Assembly: GCA_963978905.1 (NCBI GenBank)
Contig: OZ022259.1
Location: forward strand, 34,034,343 to 34,098,342
Origin: Trichostrongylus colubriformis
Lineage: Eukaryota > Nematoda > Chromadorea > Rhabditida > Trichostrongylidae
Reading direction: 5' to 3'
Length of the DNA: 64,000 nt
A program made the position numbers and the translations under genes. Positions 42,301 to 55,500 of the stretch are shown one piece after another. Under the pieces are notes generated by a model, which was given only the letters and a program-made list of their open reading frames with translations, did not search any database and was not told where the DNA came from. Within the stretch, counting starts at the first letter, position 1, and every line of letters starts with the position of its first letter.

Positions 42301-42648
42301 CCATCCACCTTATAGCCCTGATCTTGCTCCATCGGACTACCATCTTTTCCTTTCCCTATCTAACGCTATTCAAAGAAAAATTTTTGTATTGAAAGTGAGA
42401 TTGACCTTTGATATGTTTATTTTGCCGAGAAAGGTTATCCGAGAGATGGAAGACAATAATACCTATAGATGCGTATGGACTTGTACTACATGTGTATGTA
42501 CAGAAGAGATTGCTGGAAAGCAGTCTGGAGGGAAAAAAGCAAGTTTTTAAAAAACGAAAGAATTTTCCCGACAATTTAATACTTTTTCTTTTTTCAGGAG
42601 GACGAATCAATACGTCAAATATATGATAACATCGTGCCGGCATCGTGA
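36360..42648 (+). CDS. taco1: TACO1/YebC-family mitochondrial translational activator
   Basis: Mammalian TACO1 promotes mitochondrial translation of COX1; bacterial relatives are the YebC/PmpR proteins. Exons read: 36360-36509, 36570-36698, 36754-36876, 36929-37042, 37092-37219, 37289-37391 and a 17-codon last exon 42598-42648, giving 265 residues (human 297). The family signature 'GHSKWQNIKATKGKND' follows a short N-terminus 'MLPSACAIAKRGLCFSNGL', plausible as a mitochondrial presequence. Later blocks are 'KSAVSHGGFDIKLNREL', 'FNVIGPSGTFFIIEAETDS', 'GGFRFATEASAVQ', 'LVCEPKKLAKVENDL' and 'ELQYRPLHPVQVE'. The final exon 'EDESIRQIYDNIVPAS' matches the conserved C-terminal strand-helix of the family and keeps phase, which is why I place it 5.2 kb downstream. 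That last intron is crowded with mobile DNA. Confidence 0.9.
37668..37812. repeat. Foldback repeat in TACO1 last intron
   Basis: 'atttcggagcg' then 'ggacgtggtctacgg' on the left pairs with 'ccataggccacgcc' and 'cgctccgaaat' on the right. The loop contains 'gacaagagtgagagtgtg'. It is non-coding and of unknown family. Confidence 0.6.
37965..40063. other. TACO1 last intron, central part
   Basis: No exon was recognised. A phrase at about 37998-38036 ('ggttccaacttttcagggaa', 'atttcgaaa') is repeated imperfectly at about 40007-40040 ('gggtttaacttctcatggaa', 'atttcgaaa'), so two diverged copies of one repeat flank about 2 kb. Bases 39868-39905 hold one arm of the 'actttgcg' hairpin family. Bases 39990-40010 contain a B-box-like 'gaattcgaatctc', possibly a SINE relic. 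Confidence 0.4.
40064..41021. mobile_element. Tc1/mariner-like element with CAGGGTGTCCC ends
   Basis: Terminal inverted repeats 'CAGGGTGTCCCAAAATTATG' and its complement bound about 960 bases, with TA at both flanks as expected for TA-targeting elements. The interior contains a tandem phrase ('caatcattactgggaccc', about 40631 and 40667). No intact transposase is visible, so this is a non-autonomous or decayed copy in the TACO1 last intron. Confidence 0.75.
41902..42580. mobile_element. Palindromic mariner-derived foldback element (copy 2)
   Basis: Same family as 2924-3598: ends 'TTAGGTTGTCGGGAAAG' and an inverted partner, arms of about 300 bases, each decoding to the mariner C-terminus ('[20 protein letters not shown]', 'KVIREMEDNN'). 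The last base lies only about 17 bases before the TACO1 final exon, so the element end supplies or abuts the branch and pyrimidine region. Confidence 0.85.
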
Positions 42649-45271
42649 TAACCCGCAGACAGTAGTTAATAGAGAAATCGATTGTGATTTAGCAAATCTA
42701 TCTGTTATTGTTGGAAATTATTTGTTTTATCGAATTTATGAATGTTTAGGTGTTACTTTTCGATTGTAAATACATACAAATGTATGAATGTTTTCAGTGC
42801 TTTTCAGCTGCTACTTCTCAGCTGAAGGTTGTAGTGACATAGTAAAAGTGTACTCAAGTAAACATGCTTTTTAGATGTTAATGAGTAGTTTTGAGTGGTT
42901 TATCCCAGCCTTGTGGGAAACATGGCGCAAGTTCTAGGGTACGGGTGCCCGATTAGGTCACTGTGACAGCGCATCGGGTCCACGGTGCGCTACATGTTCC
43001 TTATAGTCTCTTCGTGACTCCGCCATACATCATTCGGGTTCACAACTGAACCAACAAAGGACAGTTATGATTCTTTTATGTGACCCAATGGCAGGACTGT
43101 TCGATCCTAACGCACATCCTGAGGTAGGGAGAATGCGAGACGTAGCAGAGACGGACTTGAGGGAGTAACGTAGTGACTACATGGCCTGCACTAGAGAAAG
43201 CCCCTTAATACTGCATGTTTGTATACATTTGGGACTCGTATGTATCACACGATGAGTTCGGAATGGTAGAACTGTGATAGATAAAAGGCCTCTAGTTGCC
43301 GAATAATCGTCCAAAACTTGTGATTAGTTCAGATATCGATCATCGGAGAAAAGTTTACCAGAGAACCGTTTTTCAGATTCTAGGTTGGTTCTAGATTTGT
43401 CCATAGGTTCTGGACCACCTTGGCCGATTCCTTTTTATTTTTTTTTTGTTATTTCATCGGTATGATTATTTGATATAGTATGCACCTAAATAATGTACCA
43501 GAGTTGTCAACGCAGTAAAAGATGTTCAATTGTTTTCATTGAAAATTTCATAGACTTCTGGTAGAGAAGAAATTAGTGTGGGATTGAGATGCTTATTAAA
43601 GAACGATTTCATCCCTAAGAAACTACATAGCTAGCAACTGTCGAGCAAGCAAAGAAGTTCGAGTGGTTTTTTTTCTAATTGATTATTTCTATGCAATGTA
43701 TTAAAAAAACTGATTGTGGTAGGGGGGTAACATTGGATATGTTTCGAAGCTTGTATTATGCAGAGTCATTCAGTGTGTCTCATAATTTTAAGTAGTGCGT
43801 TTTAAGTTTAAGATTTTGGCACTTTTCACCTATCACTACCACAGATACCGCGAGTTGGACAAAAAATTATCGCTGAAACTTTGTCCAGCGGAGTTATTTG
43901 GGGGTGCTGATCACGAATATGGCATCCACCGTTTGCGCCAAATTGGTGCAATTGTATCATGTTGGTACAACAACTCGTTTTCATCAAAATCGCTGAAACT
44001 TGGCTCAAAACTGCCCTCGCGCTGAAAACCAATGTCCAGCCTAGACGGTTATCCAAGGATACTTGCCCGAGGAATGAACTAACAATCTGAGTATCGTGTA
44101 GTGTGCTTTAAACTTCCATGTAAGGGGTAGTTCACTATTATCAGCATAATTACTGGTTCGAGAGTGAGTGCTAGATTTTCTATTTTCTCAGTGTCCATTT
44201 TCACACCACCATTTTTCTGGGTGCAACATGATGTTGCACCCAGAACCGTTACTGAGTGGTCAAGTGCAACACATGGTGTTACACCAGTATCAAACCACTA
44301 TTCTTTCGTGTTTTGAAATTGTATCGTGTTCAAAAACTGACACCATATGTTTTCTAATATGAAAAATAACATATCTTTCTGAGACCTTTTCCTTCCAAAA
44401 AGTAGCCAGGATTTCGGCACCACGCTTCTTGAACACCATAGCAAGCAATAACAAAACCATTGTCTTACCACTACAGATGAGACTTCGACTGAGATTACTT
44501 TTCTATTGACTGCGGACCTAAAGCCTAGTTGTACAAGTGTTTAGTTCTTGCCTGGTAGTACATTAGAACGCAAACCATTTTTTCTGATACAATGATGAAC
44601 AGTTATGTTGTTTTCCATATCCGAAAGCATATCCTGACAGCTTTACCGTTCACGAATCGACGTTTCATGTGACCCCCCTTCCCAAAAAAAAGAAGACGGT
44701 CCTGGGTGGCCAAGTGCAGAACACGGTGTTGTACGACTGGGAGACTAGATAAAACCATCTTGCCGCAGGCTCGAACGGTAAAAATAGACTCGGTACGTTA
44801 TGTGTTATTTATGTACATAGCTCACTGCCCATGTCATTTCAATTTTCAATTTTTCATTTTTCATTCACTGGTCCTCAATTGATCATTCGTTTTAAAATTT
44901 CACACACTCATTCATTTTAATGTGGCTTATTGTTACTATTGCATTCACACACGTTCTGATGAGACAAGGTCAATAAACAGAACAGTCAGCATGCCAAGGT
45001 GCGGTGCGTGTGAACGAGGACGATTGGGGGTATTCAGGAGCGGGGATTGCTGACGAGAATTTTGCGGCCATGAATGTAGAGCGGTTCGCAACTTGCGGTC
45101 CATCCGTAATTTACAGAATGCGACATGTGGCCCTACTACGAATGTACATCACTTTGGAGCTCTGTAGTGTTAACAAAATTGAAGGATTTATAATGTCCGT
45201 TGCAGAGTATGAGTTCACCGTCGTGCATTTTTTATACGATATTAGCTGCGTTGGTGCGACCCCCCTCGTTC
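42649..45271. other. Convergent intergenic region, TACO1 side
   Basis: Contains the TACO1 3' UTR. A small inverted pair lies at about 44220-44245 ('gtgcaacatgatgttgcac', a self-complementary word). No protein-like frame or RNA gene was recognised. Confidence 0.45.
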
Positions 45272-45562
45272 AGGCCGCGGTCATACTTTGCGCAGTGACG
45301 CCGGCACCGCCGGCACCGGCGATAATCGCGTGCCTGCCGCAGTCAACGGCGGCACTTAATGGCGCGCTGCGTTTGCAAAATTCTCGACCCCAAATCTTGG
45401 CACAGCGCCAAGAAACGAAGCGACCACGATCTCCCTACTGTATTGATTGGGTCAAGAATTTTCAAACCAAGCGCGTCACAGTGTGCCGCCTTTAATGGCG
45501 GCAAGCACATGATTGACGCCAGTGCCGGCGTGAACGCGCAAAGTGTGACCGCGGCCTTAGAA
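45272..45562. repeat. Foldback element, 'ccatactttgcgc' family
   Basis: Left arm 'aggccgcggtcatactttgc' then 'gccggcaccg'; right arm 'gccggcgtgaacgcgcaaag' then 'tgtgaccgcggcctt', the approximate reverse complement. An inner pair 'attctcgaccc' and 'gggtcaagaat' shows that the inversion continues inward. It is the largest complete member of the family whose short hairpin is at 14962-15041. Confidence 0.7.
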
Positions 45563-46569
45563 GACGTATCCTGTGCAATCCTTTTGCCTTCCAAAAACGG
45601 AATTGTCCGGAGGGGTAAACGCTGAACAGAGATCTGAGTTATCTACTCCGTTTACGCTCACCTTCTCCCTCCATCCCGCTTTGACAATCAGATACAAATT
45701 TTACAAAAAAAAGCAGTGAATCAAGGCTCGTCCCCGCTCAGCAGTCCATTGAAAGCACACTAGAACTTATCTCGTTTCACTGGGTTGGTTTTTTGTGAAA
45801 TCACCCTGCTTTGGAAACGGAATCTGCAGAGGTGCATCATCAGTGCAGATGTGCTGTGAGTCAGAGAATGTTGTGTATGGGTCTAACTGTGCACAAGAAT
45901 ACATGAAAATAGACTTTATAGTGATATATTCTTCAAGTATTATTTTGATATTGTTATCTGACTCGTGTAACAGATGTGTAAAGGAAAAATCAACAACAAA
46001 AGAACAGAATGTACAGGAGAAATACAGTAATGAATATAGTAACATTCAAGAACAAACGGAAAAGGGGAGTAGCGTCAGATGAGGACGCGATGAGTTTGTT
46101 CCTCACCGCGCGCGGCACATTTTAACAACGATAGGGAGCGCTGCTCCAATGTGTCGCGCCCAGTACCTCTCAAATGCTGTATGGCATCACTGCCAGACTC
46201 AGTGCTACATTTCCCAGAAAGGCAGTAGACATTCAATAAAAGTCCTAGCGGAAATTCAACAGGAGAGGGTATCACAGTAAAAAACGAATACAAAAGTATC
46301 ATTATGCGCACGATTGCTACCTGGGAACCAACATGGGGTACGTTGCATTACTGAAAGTGTGAAGAGCGATCACGGTGAATACTAAGGGTTGAACATGGAG
46401 GTGAAGTTCAGATTTCAGTAGTTCGCCGACGATGATATCAAGTTAGGCTTTGAGTTTAGCACTTCCCTTCCGTGACGCTAACAACGAGCAAATAGAGGAG
46501 AAGCTTGGGCGCTCCCGGACAAAGTACATAAATAGTTCGAAAAATATGATGATGATGTTGGCATCGTCG
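45563..46569. other. Convergent intergenic region, RabGAP side
   Basis: Includes the 3' UTR of the - strand RabGAP gene just below 46570. No exon, repeat family or RNA gene was recognised. Confidence 0.4.
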
Positions 46570-49500
46570 CTACCTGAGATGTTGAACCAAACCCTGCAGA
46601 CATTTCACGTGTGCTCGTGCTGCTGTCAGTAGACGAACACAGTCGTGACGCTCCGCCATTTCTGTAATCTCAGTCGTGTAAACTGTGAGATCCTGTACAA
46701 AGGCGGATGGAGTCTCAGCTACGCACCATTAAAGAATTTGATCATATCAGTGAAATCCATGTTGTTGGCAATTATCACGTCGCGATAGTTTGTCACCATC
46801 GCTAAGGCGAAAAATAGCGGAAAATGAGGAGTGAACGTCCTCGAAGCCGCCCATATCGTCTCCCATACACGAAAGATGCAATCGTAGGACATTTCTGGAA
46901 AATGATAGAGGATATCTGCGATATTTAAAAAAAACAAAGTCATTGCCGAAAGACTCACCTCGCTTGAAATCAAGTAAAAACCATCGATAGCTGAAGTACA
47001 GATGTGTAAAATCCGATGTGGATGTCAGCATTGTAAAAATTTGCGGGTCAACAACCTTAAATAGCGAGAAATCGTTAGAACTCGGAGCGAAAATTCGGTG
47101 GTTTCCAATTCTCGAAATGTGCAAGCGCACGGCGGTACGCACGCGTCCCCAAACATATCTGCTTAAAGGAATCGTTCACGGAAAATGAGTTTTTATGTTA
47201 CCCATATATTGATGTTGTATTTGCCTAATGTTGGCCTCATGCAAAATTTCACGTGAAAAGATGTGAATCTGGCTGAGATACAGCACCACAAAGTGCGGTC
47301 CAGGTGGGCGGGGCCTCCGTGTAAAAGCCTCGTCCCGTCGTCCGCCGCCGTTGAGAACGGAGAGTGGAACTGTTTACGTAACCTTCTGTTCCTACTACGC
47401 GTCTCCGACCACGGCGGACGCGGTACGAGGCTTTTACACGGAGGCCCGCCCACTGGGACCGCACTTTGTGGTGCTGTATCTCAGCCACATTCACTTTTTT
47501 TTTGCGTGAAATTTCGCATGAGGCCAACATTAGGCAAATACAACATAAACATATGGGTAACACAAAAACTCATTTTCCGTGGACGATTCCTTTAAGCTGC
47601 ACATAATCATGAAAGAGTCCCTACTATCGAGTTAGGCATCTCACCACCAGGTATGTTTTCAACAGTACAGTGATTACCTTGCATGCAGGGCTTGCGCAGG
47701 TTTCCTGACAACCCCAAAAGGCGGAGTCAGAACCAGGCCGCGCGGTGAACGTGATTGGTGCGTCATAACACATGTTCAGTCCGTTATGCACAGACACCAT
47801 CATGGACTTCTACTGCCTCTAAGATACTCTTCTATGGCCTATTCCACTAGAGTTTCTTTGGGCATAACTAGATTTCCTTTCGAAACATAATTCTGATCAA
47901 ACCTGTATTAGGGATCGTAAATTCATAAGACACTCGTCCATACCACTTCGTTGTGGAAAGTTGTCTCTTAGTCGTGCCATCAACATTGTGAAACACTCCA
48001 GTGTAAGTGCCTCTGAATTATCGTATTCATGTTACAGTTAAGGGGAAGGCTGTGTTGAATTTCTTACCATCTTCGAAGACAACCAAAAGTGGAGCTAGGA
48101 TGTCGCACATTCCCTGGATATAGCCATCTTCGAGATTCCGTCGCACATATGTAATCATGACTCGCCTACAAGCAATATACAACATTTTGCCAAAGGGAAG
48201 TACCAGTTTGTCGAAATAAGAAGATTTGTATGGCCAATGAAACAACGAACCGGAGACTTTCGAGATTCTCTTTATTAGAGAAGAATATCAGATTTCTGTC
48301 GCATCTCTCTACATCCTTGTCAATTCGATGAAGATTAACAGCGAACTGTCGTAGAAGGGCATCACCTTCATGATGATGTGGTCTGTTCTAAAGAGCACTG
48401 CAGTAATAACTCATAGAGCAATCTGTTTCGGTATGTCCAGACGAGGATCTGCTACCAAGAACATATAACCCTGAGGGGATCACAGGGTTGGTTGAACTAA
48501 GCAGAAATCTATGCAAAGTCTGATCTACAGATTGCCTACACGGTAGTTGCGCAATTTTCCACTGCACTAAAGTACCGCATGGCTGAGTCATCGAAAGCCA
48601 GATCTGACCCCTCCTAGCACCTTTCAGAAAGACATTTTGCTATTTTGTTGCATACCTGTAATCAACATTCGAGGTCCTATCGATCTACCTATGTTTCATT
48701 TCAAAGTTTCATGAGAAGTTAAAATCCTTCCGTGGTTAGTGTCATTGTTGGCTGAGTAGCTTATCCCTGTCTGGAAATTCTCACAATAAATGAAAAGAGT
48801 ACAACTAATTCATAGCGAAGGCCTCCACCTTCAATTTGTGGCTTGAGATGGAATATAGCTGACTGTCAAGTTATGTTACAGTCTGACTAGTTACATAATG
48901 TCGAACGGGTCAAAGCATATCGAACGCGGCTTTTTTGGATAGTTTATGCCGTTTGAGTGCTATGGAACGAGTATTTGTTGTTGTCCTTGAAATAGGACTG
49001 TTCACTGGACTTTTTCGGCTACCATTGGGGCTAACAGTAAGGGCAACTTGCTGATGCGCATTCGAGGAATTTCATGATCAGCAAAAACACAGTTGACTAA
49101 ACAAGAAGATGACTTACCAGCACTATTCCGTTCTCAGGTAACTCGTCTTCGAACACCTCGCTGGCAACCGAACATTCCCGTTCCGGCATGGGAATCCTCC
49201 GATGACGAGCTTAATCAGTTGAGTTGAAGACGCGTAAAACTTGGAAGCTTCACTGAAGTGAGAAATGACGGACCTGCTAGAAATTCTTCCTCGTCTTGCC
49301 GACGAACCTCTGCTTCCAGCACTCTCCAACTTTCGACATCCTCCCTACAAGTTCTAGATCATGCAAGCAAATCACAGTGAAGATACTACAAGGATGCTGA
49401 ATTATGGGGAAAAGCTTCGGTGTCGGACGGGACACCCGACACCGAAGCTTTTGCCCATAACTCAGCATCCTTGCAGTAACTTTCGCATCGCGAGCTGCGG

Positions 49501-52500
49501 CGATAAACAGCAGTTATCAAAAATCAAAAATAACAGTGACCAGAATTTTGTGTGTACCTGTATTTTGCTGTGAAATCCGTCATTTTCGGTTCAGGTTCCT
49601 CATCCCAACTGAAGATCTTAAGAAGATATGGCCAAGCCTAAAAAACATTTTGCAATCGTTCCGTCGTTTTTCATTTTCTGTTATAATTAGTTCTGAAATG
49701 ATTACCTGCCGTCGCAACTCTTTAGTGGCTGCACCCTCGATGCCTTTCCAGTAGACTCTCAGCAAGAACTCTTCTTCCAGTTCGGCCTGTAAAATGGTGA
49801 CTTCAGCAGAATACCGGACTTGCTGAAGCCTGCCCTCACCGTTCTCTTACTGCGACACATTTTCCAGAACTCTTCGTCTACTGGCTGCATGTCTTCTTCA
49901 CCGCTCATTTCTCTCGTGTCGACTAGATACATCAAATGTTTCCTTATTGTACGTAAATGTCTACAGTAGGAGAGCCCTGAAATTATTATTGCTCGAGCTT
50001 CACAAATCCTTTCCCCAACTCAAAATAAGGCAGTTCAGGGCTCTGGGCCCGGCAAACTCAATCCGCATATAAAGTTATTATGTGGAGTGGAAATGGAAGC
50101 CATGCACCTTGTTCGATGAGACTCAAAAGAACCAGAAAGGGGTGGAGTTACTACATCCTTATCCCATTCCATCCTCCAAATAAACGAGTTGGATGCTGCG
50201 TATCATCCCAGCCCATGTAGCAATCGATACAGCAATAATACAACTCACAAGTAAACACGTCCACTGCCCAGGAACCCTGCCGTATACAATAAAATACATG
50301 CCCAGCTCTGCACCGTTTATCGCTTTTTCGTCATTCCCTGGTCTTTAGGCATTTGATTATTCGCCTCCCACATCAACCAGCTATGTAATAGGAAGATTGT
50401 ATCCCTTGTCATCAAGATAAAAGAGATCAACTAGGAAGTTGTAGAATTCTCGGAACACGACAGTTAAGAATGGCTTGCCAGTTTTCAATGATGTCCCGAT
50501 TCTCGTTTCCCTTCCCGCAATAAACCTTCGCAATTTTTTCGGTATCCCTCACAAAGCTGTTCCATAGCCCCAACCAAGCCGTCGATCATCGGATTGTTTT
50601 CAATAGGTAAAACAATAACTTAAAGAAATACAGACAAAAATTACACTTACATCCGAAGAAGGCTCTTGCTAGTATCTGGTGACGCATCGATTGACATGCA
50701 CGGTCTATTTGTAAGCTGAAAAAGCGTTTATCGTGAGAAAGAATAGGTCGTTAATTTGAAATTTATGCTAGAAACCGGCAAAGGGATGGAAGAACTGTAT
50801 ATGATCAATAGCCAGAGGATTATATTGCGGACTGTCTATGAGGAAATAATTATGAGCGGTTATGTAGAGGTCAAAAAGGGGAGGGGGAGAGGGAGAGAGG
50901 GGTCGTATTTGGTTCACGTAAAGGCGGGGGTGGTACTGAACCGCTATTTTCCTTGCCACCTGGGAGTGCCCTGTAGGTAACACACTGCCGTGACACACGC
51001 GCAATACGGCCCCGCGTGAATATACTGGCTCATGCCGCCGTGTATGAACGTAGTATACTGAGGGGTAACTGTACACGCAAGCTTCATGGATAGCTGGTTT
51101 CTCGTCCGAGAGCTTGACTAAATTATCAATTGCAAATTCATTTTCAAGCGCGTGTACCATCTCCTGATTCCGAGCCACCGATCAGTGGGTTAACACGAGA
51201 ACGAAAAAGTGAATCACCACCGATCGTGCATCTGCAACACCATGATGAATAGCTATGAACTATGGGTTGGAGTTAAATGTGATGGCGGGAATTATAGGCA
51301 ATGTGATGACCCGTTCTTTCCAAACTTGACTGCTACTCCTAAATCTGTCGCACGAATTGCACTAGGGATTTGAGATTTCCAAGACACAAGCTGTTTACTA
51401 CACGGAGATAAGTTAAAAATCACTATCACAACAATAAATGATGCTGAGAACTTACTGTACGAGATTATCGACGGCATTCTGGGAGTTCACATATGGCGAT
51501 GCAGGCAGAGATTTGCTAAAGTACGAGGGATCACAACGCAAACAAACACCACATCGATCACTGCCATAATTTGTCTTTTAATTGTGCCACTCATGCATTT
51601 TAGTTGTTATCGGATTCATATACAAGGGATAGGTGTGTCTAAAGTGCCACTTGCGGCGGCGAAGTCGGGCGCGATCGTGAGCAGTTTTAACGCGTTTATC
51701 TCAGTAGGGATCCGTGTGAAGCAATACTGAATGGATTTTCAGAATTGCACTTACTGACCCAAAATTCCCAAAGCCAGCGGTCATAATATCATTGGTACAA
51801 ATAGGTTTGAATGACTTACACACTGGTTATTCCACGGTAGAAATTCGGAAATTCATGAGAAATTGGGGAAGAATGCGACTTTTCAAATTATCACTTTCCA
51901 CGTCCTCCGGTCCTGCCTTGCACCATATGGATAGAGCTGTTCGTGAAATTTTTTGACCGCTATCGTACCCTGCAAAGCTGGTAGCAGGGCATGGCTGCGT
52001 CTTCTTTGCGCCTCCGTCAGTGTGACTCTGCACTGCTCTTGGAGGTAGCCCACGTCCAACCACCGGCATCACAGCAGTGTATGGAGGCGACCTCATTAAT
52101 TGTTCCTAACTTGAGCTTTGCGCTTAGTACTGTTGGAAACGGAGAAGCAATGGAACTAGGTGCACTTTCATTTTTGGACAAGGTAGAAAAATCCGAAAAC
52201 TGGGCATGAAGGTGTTGTCTACAGCCACCAACCACAAGAACCCACCCAATATTTTCATCAGCGTTCCGATTTCCTTGACAACTGCTGTAACAGCTAACCG
52301 AAGAGTAGAAAGATGAAAGCGAGTTAGGCTAACTAACTGCCAGTGTCAGGTAGCTTTAAGAGGTGCTCGGCGCGTGCACGATAGTGCCTACCACACCGCC
52401 ACCGCGGGCTCTAGCGAGAACTGCGCCTGGTGCCTATTACATACCCTGACTTCATTCCAAAAATATGTGCATATGATCCCCATATCTATTGGACATTTCC

Positions 52501-55500
52501 ACTCAGTTTTTGCGGAGCCCTTTATGGGTTTGATGATTTTGATGAATAGCTGTTGAGATGACTCATAGCATAGCAGTATGTATTAGCTCATTCGCTCCTT
52601 ACTCTTTTTATGCACCTGCGAGACCAGCTGCGAAGAGAATTTCTTGAGAGCGTTCGAGTGAGGGCCGTTCTTGAGGAGGATTATGAAGATTTAGCTGTCA
52701 TTAAAAGCAAAAAAAGGCCTCCGTCAGCTTGGATGCACTTTGTCTCATCAGAGTTCTGAGAACATTCACAGAGCGGGATGTTTATGTTCATTAAGCTCTT
52801 CGTCTTAGCTGGCGCACACGCAATGTTTCTAATGAAAATGTGTAACTCTACTTCATTAGGAGAGCACGACGAACGAAATCTCCAACGCGAAATTCCTCGC
52901 TGGGAAAATTCAAAATTCGACTAGATTGAAAAGCAGAGACAATATGAGTGGAAGTAAAAATCTTTCAATTTGCCTTTTCTCGGTATCGTTTTTTTAGTGA
53001 GTTAGTCAAAGATCGCAGGACATGTTGATTCCCAAATATGAGATCTACTTTGAAAAAAAAAACGCTAAGTGAGTCGTGTACCTACGTGATTTCAGACCTG
53101 CAGGCACGTCTTGACGCAAGCAATATTCACTTTTTCCACTCAATCCCAAGTTAGAAGGATCGCCCACGGAACTTCGAGTTTTGTACATCCCATACAGTTA
53201 AATTGGCTTTCGCAAGGATCACACGTCAGTTTTGATTTGAAAAAATCAACATTCAGAAAAGGCACATTCCATCGAGGTTTCCACACTTTTCTCCAAGTAG
53301 GTGGCGTGGGCAGGGCACGAGGACCGCAAGGCAAAGCGGCCTGGTCATGAGTCGGTGACGAAGATGTAAGGCAAGCTCGAAAGGGGTGCTGAACTCTGGG
53401 CAGTGCATATTCCCGCTGACAACTGTTGAGATGTTGTTTGACAGGAGGTTAAATGGGTTGTACGACTTCTCGAAATTTCGAGATTTCAGATGGAACAAAG
53501 AGAAAATTCTGTTTTTTTATGTTCATCGCAAATTACTTTACTCATTGTACTGATAAAAGGAAAGATATACTTTTTGATGCTAATCACTCGGGATGCGATG
53601 ATTCCTTGGGATGCGCCGCGCATTTCACTTTCAGTCAGGATCGTGGTGGTAAAATGATTGCAATTTGGCACATATACATACAATGACTAGTGAGGACCAG
53701 CCGATGGGCAAATCAATATTTTTATCCTCCCAGACTGTCAGAAGCAATCACCGAAAACGGAGGCTTGAAAGGCTCGGTGGCCTGGTCTGGGCGAGTTCTG
53801 ATGTGGGATTTACCACAAGTTCATTTGTGTTCACTGAGACTGAGTGATCCATACTGCCACTGAGACTTTGTTTCTTGGTTTTTCAACTATTGCTGGTGCT
53901 TAAAAGTTTGTGCGTCGGTACACTCGAACGGGTCAGTGTACCACGCGATTCGAATCGCCGTAGACGGTGGGTGCTTCGCTGGGCCTGTTGTGAAATGTCC
54001 TGCCGTCGCCTATATCGTGGCCTGCCAAATATGAATTGTAAGTTTAGAGGCATGAACATGAGCAGGGGGTCATTTTGCGCTGTTCTGAGTGCCTCACAAC
54101 CGACTATCGCCTTCTCCGAGCTTCGGAGAATTAGCGTAGTTCAGCGCACCGAACCTCTGCTGCTTGCCTTCCAGGAACTTTCAAGTGACGTGTGCAAATC
54201 CAAGCTTCGAAGAAAACCCAACAAAAGGGCATTTCAGGCAACTACAAATCTCTTTTTCCACAGGGAAATCAGGGTTACAGTAGTGGATGAATGACATGCA
54301 TGCTGCAGTAATTCGCTAAAAAGCGAATTAAATGCATAATTGATCTCGGACGACGAGGCGGGGTGTCCTTCATTCATAGCAATAGCGATTAATTTACACC
54401 CATAAAAACCCTTCCAACCTTTTTTTTGCATCGCTGGATAAGGCAGAATTCAATGAGAGGTGCAGCTCTTCAAAAAATGGCACCAAAATTGGTTATTTGC
54501 TTAGCTATTGGCTGTTATAAAGTAACTATTGTAACTCGGCGAGTTCATCGACATCTCAGAAAAGCGAGTGTTACCCAAAATATTCTTCAATTTTCATATT
54601 GGAAACTGACATTATATTATGCGTTTGTTGTACCCCATGGTGAGGAGGCCGCAGTCAAGTTCGGTGAGTGCAGTGAGTCAAGCTTGCTGAGCATTTTAAA
54701 AATAAGGTAGTAAAGGTACTTCGATCATTTAGGAGGTCAGGGTAGTGTACCTTTTCCGACCTTAGACACCTTCTGGGCGCTTACACTCAAATCAAAGGAG
54801 CATGCGCCGTTAATGCTCGATTTTATGCAAAATACAATATTTCCACAAAAACGGTACTTCTTTCCTGGATAGATGTCCCTACTTTTGGAATTTTGCTTTC
54901 GAAATCTTCTTTAGAAAACGAGCTGTGTTATTAAAATATAGGATGTGCCAATAAAGGCGCTCGATCTTCAAAATGATATAGAGCAAGTTGTGTGAGAGGT
55001 ATAAGTGAAAATTATTTTTTGTTTGAAAGAGTATTCGAAGGCATTATGTATGGAAAATAACATCGTTCAAATGGCCACCTCGGCTTCGCTTGGTGGCGCG
55101 CATACGAGAAGACCAATTTTCAATGACTCTGGCGCACAAATCGGGCTGTACTTCATCGATGGCGTGGCGCATAATGACTTTGAAGTCATCAGTGTTTTGT
55201 GGTTGGTTTGCGTAGACCTGCTATTATAAATCCCACAAGAAATAGTCTAGTGGGGTTAAATCGCACGATCTCGGTGGCCAGTTGATGTCGCCTCCGCGCG
55301 AGCTTTCCTCCGAAGCAGAAGATCCATTGTGGCGCGCGCTGTGTGGCTCGTAGCGCCGTCCTACTGAAACCACATATCCTCGACATCCATGTTGTCGTTT
55401 TCATGCCAGAAAAGTTCGTTATCATGGATCTGTATAGAAACTGGCGGAGCGCGTGGAACCTTGCTGGAACCGATGAATGACTTTTGTAATAATTTTTAAT

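Noticed and set aside
2575..42648. The four + strand genes as a classical SL2 operon
   Set aside because: Intergenic gaps of 0.7-1.1 kb exceed the usual spacing and no U-rich operon element was recognised. It remains possible but unsupported.
45004..45495. 163-codon + strand frame starting at 45004
   Set aside because: Its second half lies in a foldback element and its first half resembles nothing known.
50270..50330. - strand '[12 protein letters not shown]' as the TBC domain start
   Set aside because: A far better match in correct phase ('[11 protein letters not shown]' then '[11 protein letters not shown]') lies at 49786-49558.
53875..54294. 139-codon + strand frame
   Set aside because: No domain, repeat or splice-supported continuation was recognised. 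Arg/Ser-rich composition is typical of chance frames here.
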